64,000 bases of DNA from Stenopsyche tienmushanensis (GCA_008973525.1 WACJ01000076.1:992001-1056000); one strand, 5' to 3'; positions 11,680 through 23,143 are shown, counted from the first letter of the stretch. Program-made: numbers and translations. Notes: generated by a model from the letters alone, not told the origin.

Positions 11680-12250
11680 TTTCCATATGTACCGTAGGAC
11701 TCCTAACTGGATTTTCGGGGCTACAGGCTATACTCCCACAGTCCCTCCAGCAGACGATGGTATCCTTAGGATAATATCCGACCTCCCTATTCTTTTGGAT
11801 ACATCTGTAGCGATTTTCGTATTTCTCTGTGGAATGTCGTTTTCGCCACCGTATCCGCCGCGGGATGTTTCGATTATTCGAGAATCGTCATCCGCTCGGT
11901 GGCGCATGTGCTTAGTGACGTAAAATTGGGAAACTAAGAAGCTTTCACGGCAACCCCGATTTTTCCTATGTTAAGGATGTTTTCTCCTTTTGTGTAAACA
12001 TTATATGTAACCCTTTTTTTCCGTGTAATCTATTAAAATTTCGAATAGTATTATCAAAGTGTATTATAAAAAATGACCGTACGTGTACGGATTTCTAATT
12101 AGAAATATTGCTAAAAAACTAAGATTTGGTTAAAAAGTGATGCAGAAGACACCAAGAAACTGGGACTTTGATGGACAGAAAAAGATCGGACCGCCCAAAA
12201 TTTATTACGGATGCCGAAATTTATTTTATTTTATTATCATCCAAAAACGT
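11680..12250. repeat. Repeat family J, copy 1
   Basis: Shares ordered blocks with 14020-14580: CTCCAGCAGACGATGGTATCC; a block ending in TTCGAGAATC.TCATCC and GTGGCGCATGTGCTTAGTG; AAATATTG; and an end block GACTTTGATGGACAGAAAAAG then TCGGACCGCCC. In copy 2 the last block is inverted relative to the first ones (CAGTCCGGTCTTTTTCTGTCC). No coding frame is preserved; the family is unknown. Confidence 0.5.
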
Positions 12251-12259
12251 CTTGTCGGT

Positions 12260-13372
12260 TAATTAATGGATTTTAGAAATAGGATTTAATAAATAAATTG
12301 ATGGAAAATTAAATAAATTTGACTCCAATCACATACATCATTTTTTTTAATATAGAAAGACCGATTGGGAAAAAAATATTACCCCCCACAATCCCGTACC
12401 TGCACGGTCATACTCATCCAAGGCTTAACAAGTATATATTTTTGAAGGTGTTGTTCATTTTTTCAAGCAATGTTCATCATGTAAATACAATTAGCATTTT
12501 GATATGTATGTCCACTTCAAGAATGAAGTCTTCGTACGGAGCATGATCATGTTTGGATGTTATTGAATGTTTATGGTTCATTTCACGTTACCCAAATCGT
12601 TCCCAACGATCTGACGACTACATGACGCGACGAGATAAAAAAGGAAGCCTCGGTATAATTTTCAATCCGTGCATCGAAAAATATTAATGTGCATTTAAAC
12701 ATCGGTTCGGCCATTGAAAAGATTACGGAGCAACCGCAGAACCCGTTTCGGGGGTTTCGCATCCCGCCACTTTTTATACGGTGGGGCCCAGCGTGCGCCC
12801 GTCTCATTTTGTCGGTATTTATTTAATAAAATACGAACACATCCTCTCCCAACAACGGCCCTGTTCATGTTTTTTATCGTAGCCAACAAACATGAAATAC
12901 GTCCGATATCAAATATCATTCGTGCTCTCCGGAGTGGCGTACCTGTGCGGTTTCGGGTTACAAGACAGGTAGCATGACAAGACCCGATAAAACTCATTGC
13001 GTCCTCTCCGGTGTCTAATTCTCTTGCATTATCGGCTCTCCGATTTCTCGACGTGAAAAGAAATTCAAGAAAGGCCTCCTCGTCATTAAAACAGCCCATC
13101 ATAAAGAAAATTGTATTGTGAGCATGGGTCTTTATGCTTTTCATTAAGGCGTCGTTCACATAGGACGTCGTAATTGATGATCGACGGCCTGCGAACTGGT
13201 CGCGGCTCGTTCCACCTAATCAACTAAATATTCATACATCTTGGGCTTTTAGATATGTAATACGATATGGTCCCAAGTCTTCAGCTCGAGGAGTGAGTCA
13301 CTTAAAAATGCGGCAACGTACATCAGCGTCCATAAATAAAAATATGAAATATTAATGCTAATGATGTTACAT
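12260..13372. other. Non-coding; GC-richer unique island at 12560-13330
   Basis: 12260-12560 is AT-rich with nothing recognised. 12560-13330 has balanced composition and long chance-open frames on both strands, including a 154-codon minus frame (12695-13159). That frame has no domain, no repeat and no clear homologue I know, and it is overlapped by open frames in other phases. I read it as a candidate conserved non-coding island rather than a gene. Confidence 0.35.
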
Positions 13373-13560
13373 AACAGTTCCCTGAGAATAAACGTTGAAA
13401 AATTATAAATGATTATATATTTTGTAGTTAACTTTGAAAGATAATTACCTAATCTTTCTTTGCTCAGCGTATAGTATAGATTTATATTAACTTTATTATA
13501 TCAAAAATGTTTTTATAATGCTCAAAAACAGTTCCCTGGGGTGTCACCAATGTAATATAG
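13373..13560 (-). repeat. Dispersed repeat family G (R orientation)
   Basis: Matches 51105-51260: a GCTCAGCGTATAGTATAG-like start, AACTTTATTATATCAAAAA, TTTTTATAATGCTCAAAAAC, AGTTCCCTGGGGTGTCACCA, then AATATAGTTGC. A second CAGTTCCCTGAGAATAAACG motif lies at the left border. Confidence 0.7.
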
Positions 13561-13684
13561 TTGCACAATGTTAAATATTTTTTAGTTCATATTATATTTT
13601 TTATTTATAAAATTTATTTTGTTATATTAGATGACTATTGCATCATGTTTTGTCCAAGAAACGATGTTATTATTTAATATTGGT

Positions 13685-13815
13685 TTAAAGCATGACCTGA
13701 ACATGTCCTATGTTTTTTTGACCACTTGCTGCTTCAAACTGTTGCCAAACGATTCCACCGATCAAAAAAGATTGTTTTACACATTAAAAAACTTTTTATG
13801 CGTTACATTTATACA
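13685..13815 (+). repeat. Dispersed repeat family H, copy 1
   Basis: AAAGCATGACCTGAACATGT, TTTTTTTGACCACT, TTCAAACTGTTG and a GATTGTTTTACACATTAAAA-type end recur in the same order at 41462-41600. The 67-codon ORF over it is the translated repeat. Confidence 0.6.
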
Positions 13816-13847
13816 AATCCAAATATTTAGATAGGTAACATTTTTTG

Positions 13848-14015
13848 TGCATGCACCGTTGATGATTGGGTGGTGACGCGCAGGAGGTGGGAGTCGGGAA
13901 GAGTCATCGGTTGGCCATGGCTGCGGGAGGACATCCTTCTAGCAGTCAGATCTCTCTCTCTTTTGTGTGAATAAAAAGTCATCTAGAGAAGAGAAAGATT
14001 TTTCAGTAACGGACG
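13848..14015 (+). repeat. LTR-family fragment 1
   Basis: Internal and 3' part of the LTR family seen in full at 60953-61265. In order: GCATGCACCGTTGATGATTG, GTGACGCGCAGGAGG, a hairpin region (GGCTGCGGGAGGACATCCTT.. with a degraded right arm), a CTCTCTCTCTT tract, GTGAATAAAAAGTCATCTAG and AGAGAAG. The 5' part of the LTR is missing. Confidence 0.65.
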
Positions 14016-14019
14016 ATTC

Positions 14020-14580
14020 TTGACTGAGTTCTCGAAGCCTAGTTATCCTCGTTGCCGACTGCACCCCAACAGCTCCTCCAACAAGAGATGGTATCCTCAG
14101 GGTAAGATTTTCCAGATCCATGGCAGTAGGCGAGAAGGACCCAATAGATAGGCGGCGAGAATATCAAAGACCAGATTTTTCCGACGAAGTTTATTTTCTA
14201 CTTAGGATCGGCAGCGGCTACGAGGCGTAGTCGGCACTTCCAAGGGACTTCAGATCGAACCTCATCTCAAACTTGCAGTTTTCGTCCACTCTGACAAATA
14301 TCGGTTATGTCATCGCGTCCCCTGCCGAATGTTTCCAATCTTCGAGAAACATCATCCCATTGGTGGCACGTATAGTGTCTAGTACCGTTTTTATAAAACC
14401 CTAAATTTTCCACGTTACAAATAGAAATATTGTTGGTCAATCTGCATTTTTTTAATTAATCAGTTAGATATCTATTCTTTTATTTTTCTTACTTATTCAT
14501 CAGAATTCGCAGTAAAAAAATTCGCGGGCAGTCCGGTCTTTTTCTGTCCTCCAAAGTCTTAGTCTCCTGATATTTTGTAA
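14020..14580. repeat. Repeat family J, copy 2
   Basis: Counterpart of 11680-12250: CTCCAACAAGAGATGGTATCC, CTTCGAGAAACATCATCCC, GGTGGCACGTATAGTGTCTAG, AGAAATATTG and GTCCGGTCTTTTTCTGTCC. It abuts LTR-family fragment 1, so the two were joined by insertion or deletion. Confidence 0.5.
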
Positions 14581-15714
14581 TGACTTAATGCGGTTCCTTG
14601 AGGGAAATCTTCAATTTTTTATGAATATTCCTGTTTAAAAAGCTTTCATTTTGTAGTTGAATGATATAAGTATGAATCACCATACTTGATTTAGCTGATT
14701 TTGCCATTTTAAATATATTTGAACAATAATAGATATATTTTTACATCAAACACAATATTATGTCAGGAATTTCCAAATGAATAATTAATGCGGCTTCAAA
14801 CTGTGTTGAGCCTGCGCTCAGTCTTATGCCGAAGAGCTATAGACGATATATTAAGGAAACGATATTTTAAACTCATTGCAATTATATTTGATGATCATTT
14901 TTGATTAGAAATGCAAGTTAATTGAATTTTGTCCATTGATTACCCTCGTTATTCATTAATATAACATGGCAATGTAAAACATTCTTGCATTTGCATATTA
15001 TTGCACATTACAGCAATATATTCGATAGCCATTAGAACATTGCCGTACGTGTTTCAATTACATCCACAATGACCACACACTGAATGCTTGAAAATGACAA
15101 ATGATTTATTGCAAAGTGCACGATAATCAAACTGTGTTTGGCTTATTGCATTCGATTGAAAATGGCAATAAATTCGAGCGAAGCTCAAATTGTACCCGTT
15201 CAAGACCACTGGGCCCAAAATTAAGAATGTTCCAAACATTGAATCAAAAAAGGTGTTGTCAGTTTAAAATTTATTGTAATATTAATATAATACGCATTGT
15301 TGTTGTTAATATCATCCCTCATGATTTGTAGTTGCATTCAGTTAGTCAAAACTATGTACGTGGCTCTATAAAAAAGGGGTTGGCGTTACAATAAAATAGA
15401 TGAAAGAATAGAGGCTCGGAAGATTATACGATTATAAATAAAAAGAAGCATCGCCATTAAATATGGGGTTGATATTTCTTTGAATGTTGTCACAATGGGA
15501 AGATATTTTTATACCCTCACACATGGTGTGGTTTTATGAACTGAGAAATATCCGAAATAGAGAGCATAATTTTTTAAAATGTAATTTAGAGAGCTTATGG
15601 TATGGATAATGGAGGACCTATCGCTGTTAATCCATTAAAATGATGCATTTTTAATCTAAAAAACTTCATGCTTCATTGTACATGTCCATGACCTACCAAT
15701 AGGACCAACAGGTG
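14581..15714. other. Unique AT-rich DNA, no gene seen
   Basis: No convincing ORF or repeat. Overlapping open frames on both strands at 15054-15331 (61 and 76 codons) show no domain. Confidence 0.4.
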
Positions 15715-15990
15715 TATGGGAATTATTGTGTTAAATTTATAAGATAATTGTCTAATCTTCTTGTACTCAACGTACAGTATTAATTTAAATCAACCTTATT
15801 ATATCAAAAACTTTTTTATAATGATCAAAAACAGTTCCCTGATGTGTCACCAAAGCGACATGGTTGCTTTGAATTAAGTTAATTAAAACAATAATTTTAG
15901 GAATTATATTTGTGCTACAATACAATAAAGTCCAATTAAACAGCTCCCTGATAACAGTTCAATAATTTTTATTACTTTATCGTTCAATTA
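15715..15990 (-). repeat. Dispersed repeat family G (R orientation), longer copy
   Basis: Same order as 51105-51390: CTCAACGTACAGTATTAATTT, CTTATTATATCAAAAACTTT, AAACAGTTCCCTGATGTGTC, ACCAAAGCGACATGG, AAGTTAATTAAAACAATAA, then an outer CAGCTCCCTGATAACAGTTC. It is single, with no inverted partner nearby. Confidence 0.7.
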
Positions 15991-16170
15991 CATAATTATT
16001 TAACTCCAAAATTTATTAAATAAATAAAAAAACTTAATTTTGCATATAAAACCTTTAAAAAAATTTTGGGTGTTTTTTTCAAGTTCGATGAAAAGTAATA
16101 AAAAATATTTTTCATATTGATTTTTTTCACCAAATTTTTATTGACATATTGTTAGAATATATAAAAACAT

Positions 16171-16508
16171 TGTAACGTAAGTCCTTGCTGACACACTTGC
16201 GGCGGTCCGCTATCTTCGTCGCTGCGATTTAATAAACGCGTTCTTCAGACGCAGGGCTCGCACCGGAGAGGCGCTCAAGACCATGAGTGATTGCTCAAAA
16301 ATCAGACGTCTTGGTGAGGATTCCTTATCTTTCCGTGGTAATCCTCGGACCCACGAATTGGCCGCCGCCGCATTCTGTACTCTATTGTTCTTGGATAAGG
16401 TCGGTCTCAGATGTTTTTGGTCTGCGAAATTGTAGTTCATCACAAGCATGATGATTTTATATTTTTAATTTAATTTCCATCCGCCGAATGTTAGCCCTCC
16501 ATGCAACA
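16171..16508 (-). mobile_element. Copia-like LTR (3' LTR of a truncated minus-strand element)
   Basis: On the minus strand a 338-bp block begins TGTTGCATGGAGGGC and ends CTTACGTTACA, i.e. with TG...CA termini. Directly upstream on that strand is the purine-rich CGGGAGGAG, the expected polypurine tract, preceded by about 45 bp that look like the end of an internal region. An AATAAA lies about 60 bp before the LTR end (CGTTTATTAAATCG context on the minus strand). No primer-binding site follows, as expected for a 3' LTR. The 79-codon minus-strand ORF inside it is incidental. Copia is preferred because of the TGTTG start after a GGGAGGAG tract; gypsy is not excluded. Confidence 0.5.
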
Positions 16509-16564
16509 CTCCTCCCGACTTAAGATTTGCTCGTCTCGAGCAATCCAACAACGGAACAAATTAA

Positions 16565-16870
16565 GGTAAAAAATAGCTTGTCCTGGCTGATACGATTGCA
16601 ACCCTTTTAATCATCTAAAATTAAAAGAAAAATGTGGTTACAATTTTTACCTCAGAAAAAAGTTTTCGCAAAGTGGCAACTGTTTAAAAAAAACGATCTT
16701 CTTTGGTCTTATTTTTTCACAGTTTAAAAATAAAATTTTAACATAAATCTGGTAGCGGCGATAGAAAATTTTATAAAAAAGGTTTTTTATTAAATTTAAA
16801 AAATATTAGTTCATTAAAATTTGAGATATCATGTCAACCGTGTTAAAAAAAGTAGTTTTTTTTTAATTAT
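16565..16870 (-). repeat. Dispersed repeat family D, copy 2
   Basis: Same orientation as 36815-37330: TGATACGATTGCAACC, TTTTAATCATCTAAAATT, TTTTTCACAGTTT, then AAAATTTGAGATATCATGTC and AACCGTGTTAAAAAAAGTAG. The distal part of the family (GCGGCAACTTGG region) is missing. Confidence 0.65.
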
Positions 16871-16899
16871 TTTTTAGATAATTCTCAATATTTACTAAA

Positions 16900-18889
16900 G
16901 CTATGGAAATATTTTTTGTTTATTTGTGTTTTTTTCTTCTACATTTCTAGTTTACTCTTAATCTTACATAATTTTATTTAAAAAATATTCAACCATTCCA
17001 AAAAGAGCAAACAGTGTCCGCGCCAGAATTAAATGATTGATTTAAATGCGATATGGTATTCTAATTATTAAAATCCACTAAAGTCTCTAGCATAAATGTA
17101 ATTTTTATGTATCAATACAAACAATAGATTTTACAAGTGAACGTTTACATGAAAACTGAGCTAAAAACACTGCAACATCGAGCGTATGACGAGGTGTCAT
17201 ATTATTTAAATATCGTCGATATGATATTAATATTTGGATATTGTATTAATACAATAAGCATGACTTAAATATTTTCTATCTAAGATATTCAATCTCGACA
17301 TGGAACAGCTGTTCACTACAACAAATGACGCCAATGTGCGTCACGGGTACAGATTTAATATTTTTCACAGAACATAAAATTTTATCTCGTTTTCTTCGAT
17401 ATTTATACGGAAAGATAAAAGAAGCAAGCGATCGAACTTCACAGTTGGCTCATTTTTCTATGATAAACATTTTGCAATATGTTTGGCTAAAATAAAATAG
17501 CACCACACACCGTGGAATTCTGCAAGATATTTTTTTTGTTTCTGGACGTTTTATTTTTTGGGAAATAAAATGTGGGTTCTATGAGCGTTTTGGTAAAAAG
17601 CGACGGGGCACATTAGTAGCCGCCCTCATTAAAAACATTTTTTGTTGCAAAATTTATGCAATATATTAGATTTACTCAGAGGGAGAGCCGTGCACTGGAT
17701 GAAGATATTTAACTCCCGCACGTGGGTACCTTTATAATGGTCTGAAGTACTGCGACAGGACGTGCTTACCCAGGTCCGTTCCAGAAATCTGGAGGGCATA
17801 ATTTAGCAAGGCGACAAGACCTACTATAAATTTTCACGGAGTATAAATTAGGAATGTTTTTACTTCTACCTGACTGAAGCGGAAAGAGAAACCATGCGCT
17901 CAGGTCAACGTCGTCTCGGACCGTGTCAAGCAATTTACAACGCACATAAAGGACGAATAAATATTAAAGCAGCTAAATTTTATTTATATAATAACAAAAA
18001 ACATCATATAATTCGGCAAAACAAAGCATCGTATCCAATCTTCGACCAAATGTGGAGCGAGGACGTCGAAGAATAGTTTTCAGGTCTGAAATTAGTCAGA
18101 AATTTAACCACAATGCTGTGACACTTTCTCTGCCAAAATTGTTTTAAAACACGAGACATTCCCGAATCCTCCTTAAGAATGTCAAACTTTCCATTTGTCC
18201 CAGACTTGCTTATTTGTTATCCACCAGCAGAGCATCATAAAAGCCACCACGATAACCCATTTTATTGTTACCCCATAAAATAAACAGTTTTGTTGAAAAT
18301 TTCAATAGAAGGACTTGGTTAACCACATGCTTAGGAATCACTCATTATCATTTAATATGCGATTGATTAAATACTAACGAATCGTTTCGATGTTAATCAT
18401 CATCACAATGGGTGGTAATGCTATTCATTAACGCATTTTAAATCAAAACATATTGAATTTACTATTCAAAACCGCAGGGTATTGTTAATTAATTTATAAT
18501 GAATTGATTATCAATGATTTAGGTTTGTATTCGTGCAAAAAAAATACGTTTTAACTAAATAAACTGCGCTGGAAGATTAAAAATGTATTTTGACAATTTG
18601 GAACAGTGAGTGATCATGAGATATAATGGACCGATTCAGATCATAAACTTGTAAAAATAGAGTAAAATGCTACTTAAATTTGGATTTTTTCCGATTTCAG
18701 AGTGCTTGTCCGAGAGTGTCAGCGATCTGAAAAACAGACCAATTAGACATACAGACTTTTGGCTTCCTTTTTTAAGGCATGTAGGTTTTTTTTGCGTAAA
18801 TTATAGAGAAAAATGCATTCCCTTTGAAAAACGCTTGGTTTTGTTTTCTTGTCCTGATTCATGGATTTGGTTTTTTTTCGATTTCGGAA
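16900..18889. other. Unique AT-rich DNA, no gene assigned
   Basis: 16880-16930 has family-G-like words. A less AT-rich patch at 17690-18080 contains a 60-codon plus ORF (17894-18076) with no recognisable domain. 18140-18660 shows nothing. Confidence 0.35.
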
Positions 18890-19030
18890 TGCACATACGG
18901 GGATCCATTCGTGGATGCAGATCACGTTCTGTGAACATGTCCAGGCATGGCATCCGATCGCAAGGCGCTCATTCGAAGTGTCGGCGGTTTGAAAGGCGGA
19001 CCGGTTGGACACACAAATCTCTATGATCGC
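18890..19030 (+). repeat. Dispersed repeat family F, copy 1 (conserved hairpin)
   Basis: GGGGATCCATTCGTGGATGC, ATCACGTTCTGTGAACATGT, GGCATGGCATCCGATCGC, then the hairpin CGGTTTG-AAAGG-CGGACCG (arms 18985-18991 and 18997-19003) and TTGGACACACAAA. Four other copies lie at about 26892, 39585 (inverted), 41112 and 59040. Confidence 0.7.
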
Positions 19031-19039
19031 GGCCCCAGC

Positions 19040-21299
19040 CAGAGGTCCGGAATAATGCGACCAATATATGCATGTCGTCGATTATTCATTGTCTTTGTCA
19101 TGCACACATGTATGCAGAGACGTTACGCGCATGCGCAATTGAACAAATACACAGCACAGTGCTGCCAGTAGCTCTTTTCATATATTACACAAACACAGCA
19201 TAAACTTTCAGCCGACAATTCCATTGTCTAAAAAGTTAAACGGAAAAGGACAAGCACGAACAGAGTGCGATTCGGAAGAGAGAACGGAAGAAAGCAAATA
19301 AACAGCCGAGATGAGTGAATATCGAGTCAGACAAACCATGAAAAAATAATTAAAATCGTTAACAAACGGGAAAAAAGCAAAGCATAACATCAACTTTTCC
19401 TAGGAGCTGAAAAGTTTCACCTCGCGAGATTTAGTTTTAATAATGTATCTCTGGGTTTGAATCAAATTATTATAGCTGCATAGATATTTATTTCGCTTAT
19501 AAGTCTTTTGATCAAATTTTCGTTTCGGATAAAGAGCACTGTCGCGCCCGCAGTGCCGATGATGCCTTTTGCTATTTTTTTTCTCACATCACATGAACGC
19601 ATCTAAGTAAGATTTGTTATATACAATCAATAACGATCTCGCCATGAGGTTGTATTATAGAGTACTGCTTAAATTAGCTGTGATGGATGCCTTCTTTGAG
19701 TCGCGTAGGTGTCGGTACAAATTGACACATTCGTATCAATCAATACTTTGGCAATATCAGCCCAATGAGCGTCTGGGACGGTAATTGAGACGCCCACTTA
19801 TGGTACACTGCATCAATTAGCGCTAATTTGAATGGGTCAGATCTTAAGCCTTTGATGGTGGGTTGGATGATTCCCATTTGTGTCGATTTGGGTTTCCCAG
19901 AGCTGACCGGTCCATCAGCGAGACAAAGCGTCAGTCGAGGAGCCATCTACAGCTGCAACTGTTCTGTAATTTATTTAATTGATCATGAGCGTTCCAGAGC
20001 GTGTTCCTCGGATGTAATTTATACAAATTCCCCGGAGAGGCGACACTGATTGTAACTTATATCCTCGGCAGCCGCGATCGGAAGACTTATTCGTTTTCAT
20101 TAGCACAATAAACAGTTTGTGAGATGATGAACGAGTGGCCGTGACAACTCTGGAGATGGGAGCAATCTCTTAACTTTCCTCACAAAGCCGCCGGCATTTG
20201 TCTATTGCGTTGCTTCAATCCAAATGACTCGTATGCCGCGTGCCTAAATTAGACAATAATTCAAGCTTCTTCTGAGGCTATTGGAAGTCGTCCCTTGTTG
20301 GCGATGCTGAAGAAGCACGAAGCACAGCTTTAGGATACGGAGCCTCCATTATGAATATTAACGAAGTCTAGGTGTCGATTAATATCGATATGAATCATAC
20401 TCATATACCTACATGCAGAGGAACATGCGTAAAATACCCCAAGCTTTTGATGACACGCTTAGATTTTTTTAATCAAATTCTTTCACAGACTCATACAATA
20501 TACAATAGAGAAATTCCTTTTGTATCTCAATATAAAATCATCTATGGACACTATATAATTGAGGATTTGTATATTTGATCTAAAATTTAGAACAAGCATT
20601 GATTTTGAAAGAATCTCATTAGCATTTCGCGCAGTAGAACAGTTACGTGGTTTATTGCTTCGCAATATAAATTTTGCACACAATCAACGATCATACTTAT
20701 TTAAAAACCTTTTTGAATAGGCGCCCAATAACTCACTAAAATTTAATCGCAATCGGATGAGCGATATAGGAATGTATACATCCCAAACATACACTTTAAA
20801 CACAGAAATTTATAAAACTGAAATAACGACAGAGTTAGCTCGCCTTCGATACCAATTAACAAACAAGGATCAAAGCCCTAACATTTGTGCATGTAACACC
20901 CACATATGCTTCGATTTTTTTTAATTTAAATAAAACTTGCCTAGACACCATGAGGATTTATGGCGGCTTGTAGCCAATCGATTAAAAATACCTTTCAAGT
21001 ACTTAGTGATCTAATAATTCATCCAAGCAAACTTCCCATATAATTCAACTTAAAACGATTGAATTACAAGATAAATTCAATCATGTGTAAGAACATTTGG
21101 GGCATCCCATAAATAATGCGACATTTCTCATATGGATATTGATAACTTACTTCAGATTTTTTTTGTAGCTAAATAGGAGTCGTTTGTCGTGAGATTATTA
21201 CTTAAGTAAGATTAAAATACAAAGATGTGCAAATGTGAATAGACAGGCAAATAATTATTAAATAAAGCGGAATGCGCTCTCAACAATGCGTCCAATGAA
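19040..21299. other. Unique DNA, no gene seen
   Basis: Moderately AT-rich with no shared repeat. Open frames of 60-74 codons (19208 minus, 19740 minus, 19828 plus, 20372 plus) overlap each other in opposite strands and lack domains. Confidence 0.4.
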
Positions 21300-21640
21300 G
21301 CTTACACTGTCAACGATTTCCTAGCCAGGATTTGCACTCCATTTCTGGTTCCCTCAGATTTATTCCTCATTTAAATGGAGTTATAAAAGAGAAACATTGG
21401 TACACGATTGGAGACAATGGGGGAGGCGGGTGCAGCGTTGTGACTCTGCCCAGAGAGCGCACCCGCTCAGCCACGTTATGCTTACAATGGCGTCAGAAAT
21501 GGGATTTCACCCACTTTACACATTCATGGGGAATTATTGCATTTAAATTATCTTTATCACAAGTATTTATCTTTTCGTGTATCTGTGTCCCAAAAGTCAT
21601 AAAATATGTTTTTTGTCACACATCTACTGATCACGGCGTG
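21300..21640 (+). mobile_element. Divergent LTR/primer-binding-site junction
   Basis: After CACGTTATGCTTACA comes a primer-binding-site-like TGGCGTCAGAAATGGGATT (21488-21506), differing at two positions from the site at 22000-22018. The leader after it (CACCCAC.TTACACATTC.TGG; TTTATCTTTTCGTGTAT; GTGTCCCAAAA.TCAT) matches 22019-22120. The sequence upstream of the site is unlike the LTR at 21728, so this may be a more diverged LTR of the same group. Confidence 0.45.
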
Positions 21641-21727
21641 CTCAAACTGTTTGAGTGAGGTGAGGGAGGCCCTTATCTTATCTAGCCAGAAGTCCTGGAA
21701 AAACGAATCAGGCGAATTAAACCTATA

Positions 21728-21998
21728 CAGATTGACAGCGACATCTTCCGTCTCTCTTTAGAGACAATGTGTCAATTTAATACGTCTGAAAGAACGACAT
21801 CTATCGCTTCTTGCGCGAGCACCGTCGTTGCTCCGGCAGTAACGCACAGGAGCTGAGTCGTGCGCCTGGATGCGGGAGGACGTTCTTCCCGCGGCCAGAT
21901 ATATCTCCCTCTCTCCCCATTAATAAAGAAGTTAAGACGAGAATATTTCCATCCGATCCGTTCACCTCCATCCATCCACTACGTCACAATATGCTACA
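21728..21998 (+). mobile_element. 5' LTR of a tRNA-Leu-primed LTR retrotransposon
   Basis: Contains the family landmarks: GACAGCGACATCTTCCGTCT, CGCTTCTTGCGCGAGCACCG, the hairpin region GCGGGAGGACGTTCTTCCCG, a CT-rich tract, ATTAATAAAGAAG, then the end block CCATCCATCC..CTACA. It stops at ATGCTACA, one base before the primer-binding site at 22000. Only this copy in the window joins a convincing primer-binding site, which is why I call the whole family LTRs. No gag or pol follows. Confidence 0.65.
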
Positions 21999-21999
21999 A

Positions 22000-22018
22000 T
22001 GGTGTCAGAAGTGGGATT
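22000..22018 (+). other. Primer-binding site, tRNA-Leu type, with leader remnant
   Basis: TGGTGTCAGAAGTGGGATT is complementary to a tRNA-Leu 3' end (..AATCCCACTTCTGACACCA). It lies one base after the LTR end at 21998. About 110 bp of leader follow (to ~22130), duplicated in the 21.5-kb copy; the internal region is then lost. Confidence 0.6.
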
Positions 22019-22130
22019 TCACCCACGTTACACATTCGTGGCAAATGATTGCATCTAAATCATCTTTATTATACCTATTTATCTTTTCGTGTATGGGTGT
22101 CCCAAAAATCATGAAACATATTTTTTAGCA

Positions 22131-22754
22131 AAATTTAAAGCGAACACAATGTTGATTGTTTTTTTTCGATACCAAAGGTATGGTACACAAAGATATTTTA
22201 ATAACAGAAAATCAGTATAAATCATGAAATATCAAAAATCTTATCTGACTAAAAAAAAAACAAACAAAACATTAGCATATAATTGGAATATCAATCGATA
22301 GATAATTTAAAACAGCGACTGGATAGAAGATAGGGAATACTTGCCCGGGTCATGAACTGAGTCGCAGTGTTTATCGAAAGTCATTTTGCTGAACAAATCT
22401 ATTATATACAAGGTGCAAAAAAAAATAGGAGTTAATTTTGCTGTTTCACAAATAGGCTCCAAGTGTCAGGGTTGTCAAAATATAATTTTGAAAGAAAAAA
22501 ACCCAAAATTTCTCCTTCACGCCATCATAACTTTTTTATCTGTGGTTGTAATAGCACAAAATAACTGATTTTGATCTAAATAAATCATTAATTTATGCAA
22601 TTGGTTTAAATAAAACTACTTTTGAGCTTCCAAATCAAATAAAATTTGCAAATGAATGAGTTGAAATGTTAACTTTTAAGTTTTTTAAAGAAAAAAAAAC
22701 TATTTTGAACTTAGTTTAGTTTTAAAAAATCCCTTTTTGACGATATGCTACATG
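22131..22754. other. Very AT-rich DNA, no gene seen
   Basis: A-rich stretch with a 60-codon ORF (22386-22568) of no clear family. It may be the eroded 5' half of the mariner-like element whose transposase scrap is at 23081, but no motif proves that. Confidence 0.3.
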
Positions 22755-22960
22755 TTATATTAGGTAGAGCGGAAAGAAATGTCATTTTTTTGTTATTTGG
22801 AGAAAAAATGTATTTTAATAAAAGCTGAACAATATTACTCAATCAAATAATTTCCATTGTTATTTGTAATCGCCCTCCCCAGTTTAGGTAGCTTTCAGGT
22901 AGGCAAAGACACAACAAAAAAAATGACATTTCTTTCCGCTTTATCTAATATAAACCTTTT
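22755..22960. mobile_element. Small MITE with ~40-bp inverted repeats
   Basis: Left end TATATTAGGTAGAGCGG then AAAGAAATGTCATTTTTTTG. The right end is its inverted copy (AAAATGACATTTCTTTCCGC, TTTATCTAATATAAA). The pair is ~90% identical over 35-40 bp and encloses ~120 bp without an ORF. A TA or TTA flank on both sides is compatible with a Tc1/mariner-type MITE, but the exact ends are uncertain. Confidence 0.65.
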
Positions 22961-23080
22961 CTTTATTTCAACTGTAGTTGTCTGAAATAGGATTTCCTCT
23001 TTCTTTATGCAAAAGCTGCGCTTATTCCCTCGATTAGGATTTTATATTTGGGTATCTTTGTCATGTAAATTAATTCCTTT

Positions 23081-23143
23081 GGCGGCCCTATTCCGTGGCT
23101 CTCGCGGTTTCCAGACCTGACACCACTGGATTTCTTAGTCTGA
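23081..23143 (+). pseudogene. IS630/Tc1-mariner transposase scrap (third catalytic region)
   Basis: One frame reads GGPIPWLSRFPDLTPLDFLV then stop. The PDLTPLDF block is the conserved segment around the third catalytic residue in mariner-like transposases (family form W..RSPDLTPLDFFLWG). Only ~20 codons survive. It may belong to the same family as the DGAT-motif scraps at 37471 and 349. Confidence 0.6.

Noticed and set aside
12695..13159. 154-codon minus-strand ORF
   Set aside because: Open by chance in a GC-richer island; other strand and phase are also open and no domain is visible. Kept only as a finding.
16210..16449. 79-codon minus-strand ORF
   Set aside because: Lies wholly within the copia-like LTR.
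18667..19026. 119-codon plus-strand ORF
   Set aside because: Its end is the family F repeat, which is not coding in the other copies.
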